A DNA stretch of 46,857 nt, taken from the NCBI GenBank assembly GCA_022709715.1, contig JAKLIH010000003.1:11501-58357 (forward strand). Reading direction: 5' to 3'. This document shows, piece after piece, positions 9,364 through 21,924 of the stretch (the first letter of the stretch is position 1; each line of letters starts with the position of its first letter). Below the pieces are notes generated by a model that saw only the letters and a list, made by a program, of their open reading frames with translations, was not told the origin of the DNA and searched no databases. The position numbers and the translations under genes are program-made. The DNA comes from Patescibacteria group bacterium (GTDB lineage Bacteria; Patescibacteriota; Minisyncoccia; UBA6257; JAKLIH01).

Positions 9364-11398
9364 TTTGTCTTTAGAAGAAATTTTAGTTGATAAGCATGCC
9401 AAAACTTATGAAGAAAATTTTGAACGCTTAGAACGACCCATCTCAGACAGTAACGTTTTAAAATTTTTCATTTTTTCATTATTATGTGTTCTAACCATTT
9501 TTGGACGCATTTTCTATTTAAATATAATCAAAGGCAACGAAAATTATTTAATTTCTGAAAAAAATCGCACTCGCTATATTCTCATCAAAGCCCCTCGCGG
9601 TATCATTTATGATCGTTATCACAACGCCATTGTTTCCAATAAAACTTCTTTAAGTTTAATTTTATTACCCAGAGATTTTTTTGATGTAACTACTCAAAAT
9701 AAAGATTTATTAATTAAACAAATCAGTTCCATTTTTAATTTAGACATTGTGGAACTTCAATCAATTCTTAATAAAATTGATGAATTTTCCTACGAGCCAA
9801 TCTTAATCAAAACTAACATTGATACCGACATGGCTCGCTTATTTGAATCTGATATCAAATCTACTGATCGATTGGGCTTCTATATCATTGAAGATTACAC
9901 TCGCGCCTATAGCGACGCCCATGCCTTTACCCATGTCTTTGGCTATACTGGCCGTATGAGTGAAGATGATATCAAAACTTATCCTCAGTATCCAATTGCC
10001 GATTTAATTGGCAAATATGGTCTTGAATCAAAATATGAAAAATATTTGCATGGTTTGTCCGGCAAACAAATGATGGAAGTTGATGCTCGTTCAAAAATTA
10101 ATCCCGAACTGGGTATCATTAATCCAAAACCCGGTAACCGCTTAGTAACTACCATTGATAAAGAACTTCAGCAGTTTTTATACGAAGCTTTACTTCGCAC
10201 CGCCAATAAATTAGGGTTAAAAAAGGGAACTGCTTTAATGACTAATCCCAAAACTGGTGAAATTTTAGCCATGGTTAGTATACCGGCTATCAACGCCGAA
10301 GCTTTTTCCAGTGGTTCACCCAAAAATGTTATTCAAGAAACTTTAACCAATAAATTTAATCCATTTATCAATCGCGCTATCTCGGGACTCTATTCACCCG
10401 GTTCTACCATTAAACCGTTAGTGGCCTTGGCCGCTCTTATGGAAAAAACCATCAACCCTGAAGACAATATCAAAGACAGTGATGCTATTATTATACCTAA
10501 TAAATACAATCCCGATAAACCATCAATTTTTAAAGATTGAAAAAATCATGGTCAAGTCAATATGCGCACGGCTATTGCTTATTCTTGTAATATTTATTTC
10601 TATGCTTTAGGCGGTGGCTATAAAGATATTCCCGGACTTGGTATTACTCGTTTGAAAAAATATTGACAACTATTCCATTTGGGCAGTAAGTTAGGAATTG
10701 ATTTAGATAATGAAAAAGATGGCAACTTGCCCGATCCTGAATATAAAAAAGAAGTGAATCCTAACAATCCTTTATGATTGTTAGGTGATACTTATAATGT
10801 TTCTATTGGTCAAGGTGATTTGCTTTTAACTCCACTTCAAATTTCGGCTTACATTAATTCCATTTCCAACAATGGAAAAATCATGAAACCTTATGTAGTT
10901 TCCGAAATTTTAGACGATGATAACAAAGTCATATTTAAACAAAATCCCACAGTTGTCAAAAATGTTAACATCCCTCAAAAATATTTAGATATTGTTTTAG
11001 ACGGTATGCGAAAAGTTGTCACTTTAGGATCTGGCCAACTCATGAAAACCATTCCTTTTGAAGTAGCTGGAAAAACTGGTTCCGCTCAAATTCAAGGCAA
11101 TACCAAAACCAATGCCATTTTTGCTGGCTTTGCTCCCTATAAAGATCCTGAAGTTTCAATTTTAGTTTTATTAGAAGAACCACCCGAAGGTTCAGTTGTT
11201 ACTATTCCTCTAGTTGATGAAGTTCTACGCTTTTATTACAACAATCGTTTCGTTAACAAACCCGAAGTCCAAGATTTTAATAACGATACGGAGACAACTA
11301 CCACTACAAGTAAAAATTCAAGTTCAATGTTCAATGTTCAAGAAGAAAATACACAAACAAGTGGTCAAGATTCAAATTCCAACTCCCCCGACAATTAA
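9338..11398 (+). CDS. mrdA: Penicillin-binding protein 2 (peptidoglycan transpeptidase)
   Basis: The product has 686 residues. There is one N-terminal membrane anchor (about 43-65), a dimerisation domain with PRGIIYDR, then the transpeptidase with SxxK (S356-T-I-K), SxN (S416-C-N) and KTG (K579-T-G). TGA occurs at three sites where the family has Trp: FKDWKNHG, LKKYWQLF and NPLWLLGDTYN just before the SIGQG motif. The C-terminal 50 residues are a low-complexity Thr/Ser/Asn/Gln tail. It cross-links peptidoglycan during elongation and works with MreBCD encoded just upstream. Confidence 0.97.
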
Positions 11399-11460
11399 TT
11401 TAACATTCAGTATTTCGTATTAATTTTTGATTTTTGACATTTGACCTTTGATTTTTTATT

Positions 11461-11482
11461 GGTTGGTGTGGGGGCTAGCAAT
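11461..11482 (+). repeat. Copy of the GTGTGGGGGCTAGCAAT intergenic element
   Basis: GGTTGGTGTGGGGGCTAGCA, followed by AT, matches the core at 46700 and, inverted, the one at 5518. The 11399-11597 spacer otherwise contains low-complexity T-rich sequence and no supported gene. Confidence 0.6.
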
Positions 11483-11597
11483 GATCAATCAGAAAATACA
11501 ATTTCGACCACCACTACCACCACAATTCCTTAATTTTTATTTGTATTTTATATTCTTTTACGCTATTATTTAATTAATAAAAATATTAATTTACAAT

Positions 11598-12046
11598 ATG
11601 GATATCAATTTTACTAAGAACAATATTTTATCTTGATTAAAGCCATTGAAGCCGGTAATTTTGTATATGGGATTATCGGTGACGAAATGCGTAAAAAATA
11701 TAAAAAACAAAGTATTGATATAGAAGATTTGATATCATATCTTTTAAAATTTGCTGATGATTTTGGTTTCAAAAATATAACAGACAATATTGAAGGAAAG
11801 TTATATTTAAAAGATGAGTTTTCCGATAAAATATGAGAGGATGTGAATGAATATAATAATTCTACTTTTTGAGATGAATTAATAACACGTTTAGGTAAAC
11901 GTGACTTTTTTAATACCATAAAAAATGAAGAACGAGAATATATCGATAAAAATAATTGATTACCAGAAAGAATTGAAGAATGCTACGACAAATGAAGAAA
12001 AGAATTTGAGAAACATGATTTAGATAATCTTAAAAATCATAGCTAA
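11598..12046 (+). pseudogene. Hypothetical protein gene with apparent -1 frameshift near its start
   Basis: The frame from 11633 to TAA at 12044 encodes about 137 residues with UGA-Trp codons at 11834, 11870, 11957 and 11993. It has no ATG start. An ATG at 11598 in another frame gives MDINFTKNNILSW, which would join naturally to IKAIEAGNFVYG if one base is missing near 11635. This suggests a one-base deletion, a sequencing error or a non-ATG start at TTG 11633. The product is soluble, acidic and helical (KKYKKQSIDIEDLISYLLKF pattern). I recognise no family. It lies at the edge of the accessory region. Confidence 0.5.
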
Positions 12047-12061
12047 ATTATTATAGCAAAT

Positions 12062-12225
12062 GATCAGATTTTTATTAAATATTGCTATTATAACACTGTA
12101 TAGCACTATTTTCCATAAAAATCATGGAATTCAATGCATTTAATGTCAATTTTGTTTTTGACATAATGTATACGTGTAAATTTGACTTTTTATATAAATA
12201 TTGATAATATTACAGTGTATAGCAA
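12062..12225. repeat. Imperfect inverted repeat in the spacer before the defence run
   Basis: ATATTGCTATTATAACACTGTA near 12080-12101 is matched by TACAGTGTATAGCAATAT near 12210-12227. The unit CACTGTATAGCACTAT also resembles CAGTGTATAGCAATAT in direct orientation. It precedes the AAA ATPase gene and could be an operator pair. The spacer 12047-12279 holds no gene I can support. Confidence 0.4.
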
Positions 12226-12279
12226 TATAAGACATAAAAGTATTGTCATACAGCGTAAAAAATGCAATAAAAACATAAT

Positions 12280-13530
12280 ATGGATCAAGACCTAATAAAT
12301 ATAATAAAAAGGCAAAAAATACAAAAAGAATCATTTTTAAAATCTAAATTTATATCACGAGATCAATTAAAGGAAAAAGAAGAGTTATTAAAGCTTGGTT
12401 TAATTAAAATTATTATTGGGCCTCGTAGAGCTGGCAAATCAGTATTTTTATTACTTTTATTACAAGGAATTGATTTTATGTATGCTAATTTTGATGATGA
12501 TGATTTAGTAAAAAATATTGATAATAAAAATGATTTTACTGATGCTTTAGAACAAGTATATGGTAAAGTTAATACTATTTTATTTGATGAAATACAAAAT
12601 TTACCTAATTGAGATTTGTATTTGAATAAATTACAACGAGAAGGTTATAATGTTTTTATAACTGGATCTAATTCTAATTTATTAAGTACTGAATTTGCTA
12701 GTTCTTTAACTGGTAGATATAGAACTTTAGAAATATTACCTTTTAGTTTTTTAGAATACATGAAAGCTATTAATGGAACTGGTAATTTTGATTATTTTTT
12801 AAAACATGGAAGTTTTCCAGAACTTATTATTAAAAATTTAGATTTAATGCCATATATAGATGATTTAATTTCAGCAATATTATACAAAGATGTAACTAGA
12901 AGGTTTTTAATTAAAGATCCTGAAAAAATTAATTTAATGATAATTTATTTAATTTCTAATTGTTGTAATATACTTAATTATGTAAATTTGGGTAAAGCTT
13001 GTGACATGTCAAGCTTTAGAACTATGAAAAGATATTTAGGCTATATTCAAAATTGTTATTTATTCTACTTTTTATCTGGATTTAGTTTTAAAACTTCTAA
13101 CTATTTAAAATCTTCTAAAAAAATATATGTTGTTGATAATGGAATTTTATCATATAAAAATTTATTTAATTCTTCTAATAATGGTTTATTTTTTGAAAAT
13201 TTAGTATTTACTGAATTAATAAAAAGAGGATATAATCCTAATTCTTATTTATTTTATTACAAAACTAAAAATAATTATGAAATTGATTTTGTTATAAAAG
13301 ATATTTATAAAGTTGGACAATTAATACAAGTTTGTTTTGATATTTCTAGTAAAAAAACTGAAGAAAGAGAAATAAAAGCTTTAATTCAAGCTAGTGATGA
13401 ATTAAAATGTGATAATTTATTAATTATTACTGTTGATACTGATAAAATTGAGAAAGTAGGAGATAAAACTATAAAATTCATTTCTTTTACTGAATGGGCA
13501 AAGTCTTTTGACAAAAATACTAAATTATAA
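12280..13530 (+). CDS. AAA ATPase with DUF4143 C-terminal domain
   Basis: The product has 416 residues. Walker A GPRRAGKS is at 47-54, Walker B ILFDEIQN has D103-E104, and the sensor segment FITGSNSNLLS fits the AAA_14 family. The C-terminal third (FENLVFTELIKRGY, then YYKTKNNYEIDFVIKD) is the DUF4143 nuclease-like fold, with the E...IDFVI core. Such proteins are common and abundant in candidate phyla and often occur in accessory regions; their function is poorly known. TGA at 12610 is Trp. The next gene begins three bases after the stop, so it opens a tight operon with the NERD, helicase and methylase genes. Confidence 0.9.
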
Positions 13531-13533
13531 AAT

Positions 13534-14304
13534 ATGAGAAAAGGTTTAGCTAGTGATGTATTTAGTTATTTTAGTGATAATAAAATATATCAATATGATA
13601 TAGAAAGAGCTCTTGTAAAATTTTGTAAAAAAGATATTTTATTTGTAAAACATTGTTATTGTGATTTAAGCGATAAAGAAATAGAAATTTTTGTTGATTG
13701 ATTTTTGTTTTATTATAAATTAAAAGATAATAAACAAAAACCTTTAAAATTTTATTATTTAACAAAATATTTATCTTTTAATGAGGAAGATAAAGAAAAT
13801 TATAAAAATTTGCTAAAAAGCGTTTATTCGCTTTGAAAAATTTGCAAAATAGATTTAGACAAAGGTATGGATCTTGAAAATATGTATAACAAAAAGCACA
13901 TTTATGTAAAAGAAAAAATAGGAACTCATGATATAGATATAGGTGATATTATTGTTAATAGAGTTAGTAAGATAGACGATCATTACGAATTGTTGGGTAA
14001 TACTAATTGATATTGATTAAAAACTGAATATGATCATCCTGTATTACGTGAATTATTAAAATATAAAAAAGCAAATCCAAAATTAGTTAGAGATTTAATG
14101 GAACAATTTTTTGAAACAATCGAAAAATTAAAAAATGGTGGCCGAGAAAAAATTAATAAGAAATTAATTAATGGCGATGAATGTATTTGTGAAATGTGTC
14201 ATAAACAAGGAAAAATAGGGGGGTTACAATTTGATTTAATAACTAATGAGCCGTTATTGTATTGCAAAAACTGTGCATCAAAATTTGTAAACTATAATAA
14301 TTAA
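13534..14304 (+). CDS. Hypothetical protein with C-terminal CxxC zinc-binding pair
   Basis: The frame appears only with UGA as Trp (TGA at 13699, 13837, 14008 and 14014). The 256-residue product is Lys/Tyr-rich and soluble. The last 40 residues contain CICEMC and, after a short beta stretch, YCKNC, a treble-clef or zinc-ribbon arrangement as in HNH or small nucleic-acid-binding modules, but no HNH residues are evident. It is separated by three and two bases from the ATPase before it and the NERD protein after it, so it is almost certainly co-expressed with both. No family is recognised. Confidence 0.8.
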
Positions 14305-14306
14305 AT

Positions 14307-15065
14307 ATGGCAAAAATATACGGTGGAAAAAGTAAATATTTAGTTAAAAAAGATTTGAAATTCAATATTTTTGGTAATCTATTTATTCCAATATTGATTA
14401 TTTCATTTTGTTATATTATGATACGAGCAATGTTGGGTTTTATAACTTTGAATGGTGCTTCTTATACAACAGTAGTTTTGCTTTTTATTTTGATCTTAGT
14501 TATTAAAATATTTGAGAATACAACAGGTAAAGATATGTTGAGAATACGGAAGTTTTGTAATATCAAATCAGATAAATATCATCGAGGTTGAAAAGGAGAA
14601 GAAGTAATTTTTAAAATTTTAGAAACTTTATCTGGCGATTATACTGTTTTTTGTGATGTTAATTTATATAATCATGGCAATATTGATTTTATAGTATTAG
14701 GCCCTTGTGGGTTATTAGCAATTGAAGTTAAAAGTTATAAAGGAAGAATTACTTTTGAAAATAATGAATTATTAAGAAATGGATATACAATTAAAGAAAA
14801 AAATATTTTAAAACAAACTATTAATGAAGCTTTGGATTTAAGGCAATATTTAAAAGAAAAAATACAAAAGGAATTCTTTGTAAATCCAGTTTTAGTCTTT
14901 TCTGATAAATATGCTAGTGTCAAATTTGGTTTAAATCCTATAAATAGTGTATACGTAGTCCAAAAGGAATATTTGATAAAACTAATAGAATCATTTCCCG
15001 TTGCTGTTAGTAGAGAGGACGCTGGGAAGATCGAAGAAGAAATGGCTTTATTGTATGATAGGTAG
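14307..15065 (+). CDS. Membrane protein with NERD (nuclease-related) domain
   Basis: The product has 252 residues. Two membrane helices lie at about 24-48 and 55-72. A NERD domain follows: G-W(UGA)-KGEEVIFKIL, then IDFIVLGPCGLLAIEVKSYKG with D127, E140 and K142, which form the D...E-x-K pattern of the restriction-endonuclease-like fold. NERD proteins are presumed nucleases or DNA-binding proteins and recur in defence-related regions. The gene sits between the CxxC protein and the PLD-helicase. A membrane-attached nuclease role is an inference from the motif. Confidence 0.85.
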
Positions 15066-15125
15066 AAATAGTTGTTTTAAATTAATAAATATGATAAATT
15101 ACCGTTAATAATTTAAAATGAAAAT

Positions 15126-18100
15126 ATGGTTAATAAAGTTTCTAAGATTATAGATAATAATAGAAAAAGTCTTCTGGATTCTTTAGTAGAAACTAGTAAA
15201 AGTTTTGATGAAATTTCGATAGCGACAGGTTATTGAGATTTAGAAGCTACTTCATTGCTTTTACCTTATTTAAAAGATTATAAGAAAATACGTTTAGTTA
15301 TAGGACAAGAACCTTCTATACCTAGATATGATCTAAACAATATTGAACCAGATTTTCCTGATAAAGATATTTTTGATGATTTGCAGAGGTTAAAAACAGA
15401 TAGTAATTTAAATGGAACTGTAAAAGAATTAAAAAAATTAGTGGATCAAAATATCTTAGAAGTTAAAGTATTTAAAAAAACATTTCTACATGCTAAGTGT
15501 TATATTTTTGGAAATTTTAATTCTAAAGAAGCAGTGGGATTTATTGGTTCTTCTAATTTTACTAAGAATGGATTACAGATTAATAGAGAGTTAAATACGG
15601 GAGAAGATGATTCTAGGATAGTTCAATTTAAACCAAATAATAATCAAGAACATGGTCACTTATCTTGGTTTGAAGAAATTTGGAACGATGACGGATGTAT
15701 TGAATGAACAGGACGATTTATTGAATTAATAGATACTTCAATACATGGAGATAAATTATTTACTCCTTATGAGATGTATATTCATACTCTCTATCAAATT
15801 TACAAAGATGATTTATTTTTAGATGTTAATTTGGATAAAGAATCAGAATCTATATTACATGCGTTTCAAAATAGAAATGCTAGGTTATTGATACAAAAAT
15901 TAAAAAAAACAGGTGTAGCAATGCTAGCAGATTCTGTTGGCTTGGGTAAAACTATAACTGCTGGAGCCGTTATTAATCATTATTTAAATACAAATAAAAA
16001 GATTAGAATAGAAGTAATAGTGCCAGGATCATTGATTGATCAGTGACCAACTGAATTAGGAAAGCATTTCGGGATTAATAATTTGATTATTACAAGTTTT
16101 CATAATAAAGATGCAATAGAAAAAAGAAAAGAATTGGATAAACATGTTGGAGAGGTAGATCTTTTTGTAATTGATGAGGCTCATAATTTGCGAAAAGAAA
16201 GTGGTTCTCGTTATGAACAAATGATGCTTTGAATACAAGATAATCCCAATGCACATGTTTTGTTATTAACAGCTACCCCTATTAATAATAGCCTAGTTGA
16301 TTTTGCTGCTCAAATTAATATAGCAAGTGGAGGTACTGAAAATTTATTTAAAGTGCAAATCCCTGAAATGGAATCTATGCAACAAGCAGAAGCGAAAGAT
16401 TACTATGATGCAATTGTAGATTTAAATTCTTCAATTAAGAAAGATTTGAAAGCGGGTAAAGAAATAAATAAGAAAAAAATTCGTACAATTATGCGTCCAA
16501 TTTTAGAACATTTTATGGTAAGATCCACCAGAAAGGGTGTAGAAAAAGAATTCCAAGGTATAACAGATAAAGATAATAATCTTATTAAGTTTCCAGAAGC
16601 TAAAACCGATTTATTAAAATATCAATTTATTGATGAGGATAATGTTTTAAAAAATATTGCAAATAATACAACACTACCAATACTGGAAATGTTAAATAAA
16701 GATCCAGAGAAAATTATAGATTTTAGACAATTAAATAGACATCCTTTAGATATGTTAAATGAATTTCCTAAAAAAGATCAAAATTATTTTAATTCTACTT
16801 TAAGTAATATATTTTTATTATCTTTATATTTAGGATTACCAATATATAGATCTACGTTGTATAAACATGAATTCTTTAATAAAGATGTCGAAGATATTGA
16901 TAAAATTTTAAAATCTAAAAAGAATAAAGATCTCATATTCACCGTGAAACAACAAATGGTAGTGCATAATATGATGAGGACTATATTTTTAAAAAGAACA
17001 GAGTCATCTATTTATTCGTTGAAAAAATCTTTAGAAAATTACGAAGAAAGAATTAAAAATTTTCTAGAAATATTAAATAATGAACATCTAATTATACGTG
17101 TTTCCAATATTGAGACATATTTAGATTTAATAGAAAGAGAGGAAAACTTAACCAATAAAGAGAAAAATGAATTAGAAGAATTAAAAGAAGTTGCCGATGA
17201 AAATATTTATAATTTAGAAGCATTAAAAAATGATATTGAAAAAGATAAGAAAATTATTTCTATTATGAAACAAGCTTTGGATAAATTGATAGAAAAAGAT
17301 GATAAACTAGAGTGTTTTAAAAAATTTTTAGACGATCAATATAGTAATAATAAAAAAGTTTTAATTTTTTCATATTTTTCTGATACAATAAATTATTTAT
17401 CTAAAAAATTACCAACAATTTGTACATATTTGAATAATAAAAATAGTGCATTTGTTAGTTCAGAAAACAAAAACAAAGCTCAAGAATATGCAAAAAGGTT
17501 TTCACCAATATCAAAAGAATATTACGATCAAATAGATGAAGATAATACAGAAATTCAATTTTTATTTTCGACCGATGTTATATCTGAAGGTCAAAATTTA
17601 CAAGATGCTTCCGTAATTCTTAATTATGATTTACATTGAAATCCTGTTCGCATGATTCAAAGAAATGGCCGCATTAATAGATTGGGTTCAAAGCATAAAG
17701 AAGTTTTTGTTTACAATATGACTCCAGCTCAGGAAATCGAAGAATATTTAAAATTAAAGAAAAGATTAGAATTTAAAATCGAAGTTATTAAGGCTTCAAT
17801 TGGTAGCGATCAATCAATATTAGGTGAAGAAATTCAAAATATTGAATTTATTGGGGGCGATAGAGATGATGCCGATTTAGCTAAAAAAATATATTCTGAT
17901 GATCAAACAAAAGTAATAGAAACAATTGAAGAAGAAACTGATATATTTTCTGATGATAATTTTTTATCTGATTTAAAAAATTTTGAAGACGACAAAAATT
18001 TAACACGAGAATATAAAGATAGAATATATAAAAATATTTCAAAAGGTAAATGGGGTATCATTGCAAATACCGAAAATAGTAAAGAATTGCCTCAAAATAA

Positions 18101-18653
18101 TGATTTGTTAGTTTTTTCGCAAATCAATTTACAACAAGGAAAAGAAATACAAACAATGCCTTTATTTTTAGCTCTTGATAAAAACGGGGAAAGTATTTGT
18201 TTCGTAGAACAATTACATGCTTTGAAAATTTTATCATGTAATAAAGAAGATATTAGTTCTAACAATAGTATTAATAATTTTAATCGTCAAGCTATTGAAA
18301 ATACTGTAAATTCAAGGATTTTACAAATAGCTGATAGAATGATAACTGATACTGAAAAAGTCGTTTATAAATATCAAGAAAAATTTCTTACTTGATTAGA
18401 TGAAAAAGGATATGTTCAAGATCAAAAAAATATTAGAAAAGCAATTGAAAAAGGCAAGAATCGTTTCTTGCGAAATAATTTAAAAAGATTAATTATGAAA
18501 GCTAATAGAGATATTAATAGTAATAAAATTCCAGAAAATAAATTATTAAATAATATTTTTGAAATATCTCAAAAAATATTAAATAGTCTTACAGATGAAA
18601 ATATAATAATAAAAGATGATTATATAATTGAAAATTATTATGGTAAACTATAA
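15126..18653 (+). CDS. PLD-nuclease / SNF2-family helicase fusion
   Basis: The product has 1175 residues in one frame through several TGA (Trp) codons. The N-terminal phospholipase-D-like domain has H122-A-K-C-Y and GSSNFTKNGL, one HKD-type half site as in dimeric PLD nucleases. The superfamily 2 motor follows: DSVGLGKT (269-276), DEAH (350-353), TATP (382), SEGQNLQDAS and QRNGRINRLGS (845). A long charged coiled-coil insertion lies between the two motor halves. Such enzymes act in NTP-dependent restriction. DISARM DrmD and other SNF2-type restriction helicases are the nearest comparison, here with the nuclease fused. The 3' end overlaps the methylase gene by 14 bases, so the pair is translationally coupled. 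Confidence 0.93.
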
Positions 18654-21600
18654 AAAAATAAAATTAGATTTTGAATCTAGTAAAAAAATAGAAGATTTAA
18701 ATACACTTGTTATTGATCTTTTTAATAATCCAAATTTTGATAAAGGTCAAGAATGTATTTTATATTTAGCAAAATGTTTAGGTATTGAACCAGTGAATTC
18801 TAATAATAAGTTTGCGTTTATTTTGAATAGTAAATTTAAAAAAAATGCAGGATGGTTTAATAATCATGTAATAATAAAAGATAGCAAAGCAGGAGAGTAT
18901 ATTAAACATGATAATAGATATCCAATAGATATTAATGTTTTTTGATTAAATAAATTAACAAATTCTCGCATAAAAGGTGCGGTTCATTTTTCAGCTAACT
19001 ATGAAGACAGTAAATTAACAAGAGAAGAACTGGATAAGCATATAGGAATAGATACTTTTTTACACCCTGATTTAAAAGGAATTACGATTGCATTATCGAA
19101 TAATAGTTATGTTAGAGTGCTTGAATTAAGGGGATATCTGAATGCCACTCAAAAACAAATTTTAAGTAATTGAATTATTCTGGGTAATAATTTGAAAGAT
19201 AATAGTAAAAATATCAATAATCGCCAATATATTCATGAATCTTTATGAGAATCGTTTGAGCTTAAAGCTGTTAATAATGATTTTTATAATATGATATCAA
19301 GTGCGTTTATTGAATTATCTAGTTATCTAAATAAAAATAAATTTTTTGATGAAATAAAAGCAAAAAATTTTTCTAATAGACTTATCGGTAGGATTTTATT
19401 TATTTGATTTTTAAGAAAAAAGGATTTTATTTTTACTGATAAAATAGACTATTTTGATATAGAAAATTTGAATGATAAAGATTATTATTACCAGAAATTA
19501 ACAAAATTATTTTTTAATGTATTAAATACACCATGAGATAATAGGGATAAATTGGAAGATGATTTAAAAACACCTTATTTAAACGGAGGACTATTTAAAA
19601 AAAATATTGAAGATATAGAAAATTTAGATTTTCCAAATAAATTTTTTTATAGATTATATCAAGGACTAAATGAATATAATTTTACTGTTGATGAATCAAG
19701 CGTCGATTTTCAACAGGTAGCCATTGATCCAGAAATGTTAGGAAAAGTATTTGAAAATTTATTAGCCAGTATGACAGATGAAAATGGAAAACAAGCTCGT
19801 AAAGCTAAGGGTGCTTTTTATACTCCTCGTGAAATAGTTAGTTATATGTGTAGAGAAAGTATAAGAGAATATCTATTTACTAAGATATCTGATGAAGAAA
19901 ATCAAAAATTAATAAATGAATTAATAGATACCCCAGATCATATTTGAGAAATTGATAAATCCAATAGTATTAGAGATATTTCAAAAAGATTTGAAGATCT
20001 GTATTCTACTATCTCCATTGCTTTAAAAGAAATTAAAATTTTAGATCCAGCATGTGGTTCTGGTGCCTACCCAATAACTATGCTATATGAGTTATTGAGA
20101 TTACATTTAAGGTTAGACCGAAGATTGGATGAATATAAAACTAAATTTGAAATTTTTAAAAATAATATTTATGGTGTGGACATAGATCCTATTGCTATTG
20201 AAATTTCTAAATTAAGATCATTTTTATCTTTAATTGTTGATCAAGAATATAATGATAAAAAAATAAATGGAGGCATAGATCCGTTACCCAATTTAGAGTT
20301 TAAATTTGTATGTGCTAATACATTAATTTCCCCATCTTTAATAAATTCTCTTTTCGATGATAGTTTGATATTTTTTAATAAATTGAATAAGATTAAAGAA
20401 CAATATTTTAAAGCAAATTTGTCACAACGTTTGAACCTTGAGCAAGAATGGAAAAATGCAACTATTATTCATCCAACAGATGGTGAAAAAATAATTACTC
20501 TTAAAAGTTATAAACCTTTTGATTCTAATAATTCCGCTCAATTCTATTATCCAATATTAATGCATGATGTAGAAGATAATTTTGATATTGTAATTGGTAA
20601 TCCACCATATATACAATTACAAAAAAATAATGGGCAATTAGCTAATTTATATCAAAATAGTGGTTTTAAAACTTTTGAACGAAGTGGTGATATCTATTGT
20701 TTATTTTATGAAAAGGGTATTAATTTATTGAAAAAAGAAGGAATTCTTGCCTATATCACTAGTAATAAATGAATGCGATCGAAATATGGGAAAAATTTAA
20801 GAGAATATTTTTGCAAATTTGATCTATTGCAATTAATTGATTTAGGAGCTAATATATTTGAATATGCTACAGTAGATACTAATATATTAATACTTAAAAA
20901 TACTGAAAATAAAAATAAAAAATTAAATGCTATAAAATTAGAAAGAAAAAATAAAGAAATAAATTTAAATGATATTTTTCAAAATAATAATAAATATATT
21001 AAATTAAGTAATGGAGCTTGATTTATTGGAACAAAAATTGAGCATGATTTAAAAGAAAAGATAGAAAAAAATGGAAAGCCCCTTAAAGATTGAGATGTAA
21101 AAATATATAGGGGTATTTTGACTGGACTAAATGAAGCTTTTATTATTAACGAGGCCAAAAGAAAAGAATTAATAGAAAAAGATCCAAAATCTGAAGAAAT
21201 TATAAAACCGATATTAAGGGGAAAAGATATAAAAAGATATGGATATGATTGAAAGGGTTTATATCTCTTACAAACTCAGTTTGATTTAAATATTCCCAAA
21301 TTATATCCAGCAATATTTGAACATTTATCTAAATATAAAAATGAATTAATAATACGAGATGACCAAGGAAAAAATTGGTGAAATTTAAGAGCTTGTTCTT
21401 ATTATGATGAGTTTGAAAAAGAAAAAATTATTAATAAAAATATAGGAAAGAACTTAGCTTTTACAGTTGATACTGATAATTATTTAATAGAAGCATCGTG
21501 TTTTTCAATTTCTATTACAAGGCCTAAATATATTTGTGGAGTAATAAATTCAAAAATTATAAAATATTATATTCTAAATTTTTCAGATAGAACAGGGACA

Positions 21601-21834
21601 GGAGATATTGCTATTAAAGGAATGTTTATAGAGAAATTTCCAATACTTGTTGCTAATTCAAATACAAAGAACGTGATAGAAAAGATAGAAAAACTAGTTA
21701 GTCAAATTTTAGTTTTCAAAAAACAAAATAAAAACACTGATACCAAAGATCTTGAAAACCAAATTGATCAACTGGTTTATAAATTATATGATTTAACTGA
21801 TGAAGAAATTAAAATTATAGAAAATTTTAAATAG
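18640..21834 (+). CDS. Eco57I/PglX-like adenine-N6 DNA methyltransferase with target-recognition domain
   Basis: The product has 1064 residues. ATG at 18640 overlaps the helicase end. Methylase motifs are GAFYTP (391), SAM-binding DPACGSGAY (469) and catalytic NPPY (654), as in amino-methylases that modify adenine. The C-terminal third (PILRGKDIKRYG, then a TaqI-type specificity region and terminal coiled coil) should read the DNA target. No clear PD-(D/E)XK nuclease is seen at the N-terminus, unlike true type IIG enzymes, so cutting may be left to the PLD-helicase partner. TGA encodes Trp at ten or more sites. Confidence 0.93.
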
Positions 21835-21860
21835 AAATGTTTTTAAGCTTAATTTATGTA

Positions 21861-21900
21861 TAAAAAGAAACTTACAACTGGATAAAAGAGGTAAGTTTCT
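21861..21900 (-). terminator. Terminator of the minus-strand DUF1508 gene
   Basis: AGAAACTTAC (21866-21875) pairs with GTAAGTTTCT (21891-21900). On the minus strand the hairpin is followed by TTTTTA. Confidence 0.8.
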
Positions 21901-21924
21901 AAGAGTATCATGTTGTTACTAAAA

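Noticed and set aside
6956-11398. Mollicutes (Mycoplasma/Spiroplasma) origin
   Set aside because: A full mreBCD-PBP2 wall-synthesis set, prepilin and pilus ATPase do not fit wall-less Mollicutes.
12062-12227. CRISPR array or IS ends
   Set aside because: Only one pair of imperfect repeats exists, without regular spacers, transposase or target duplications.
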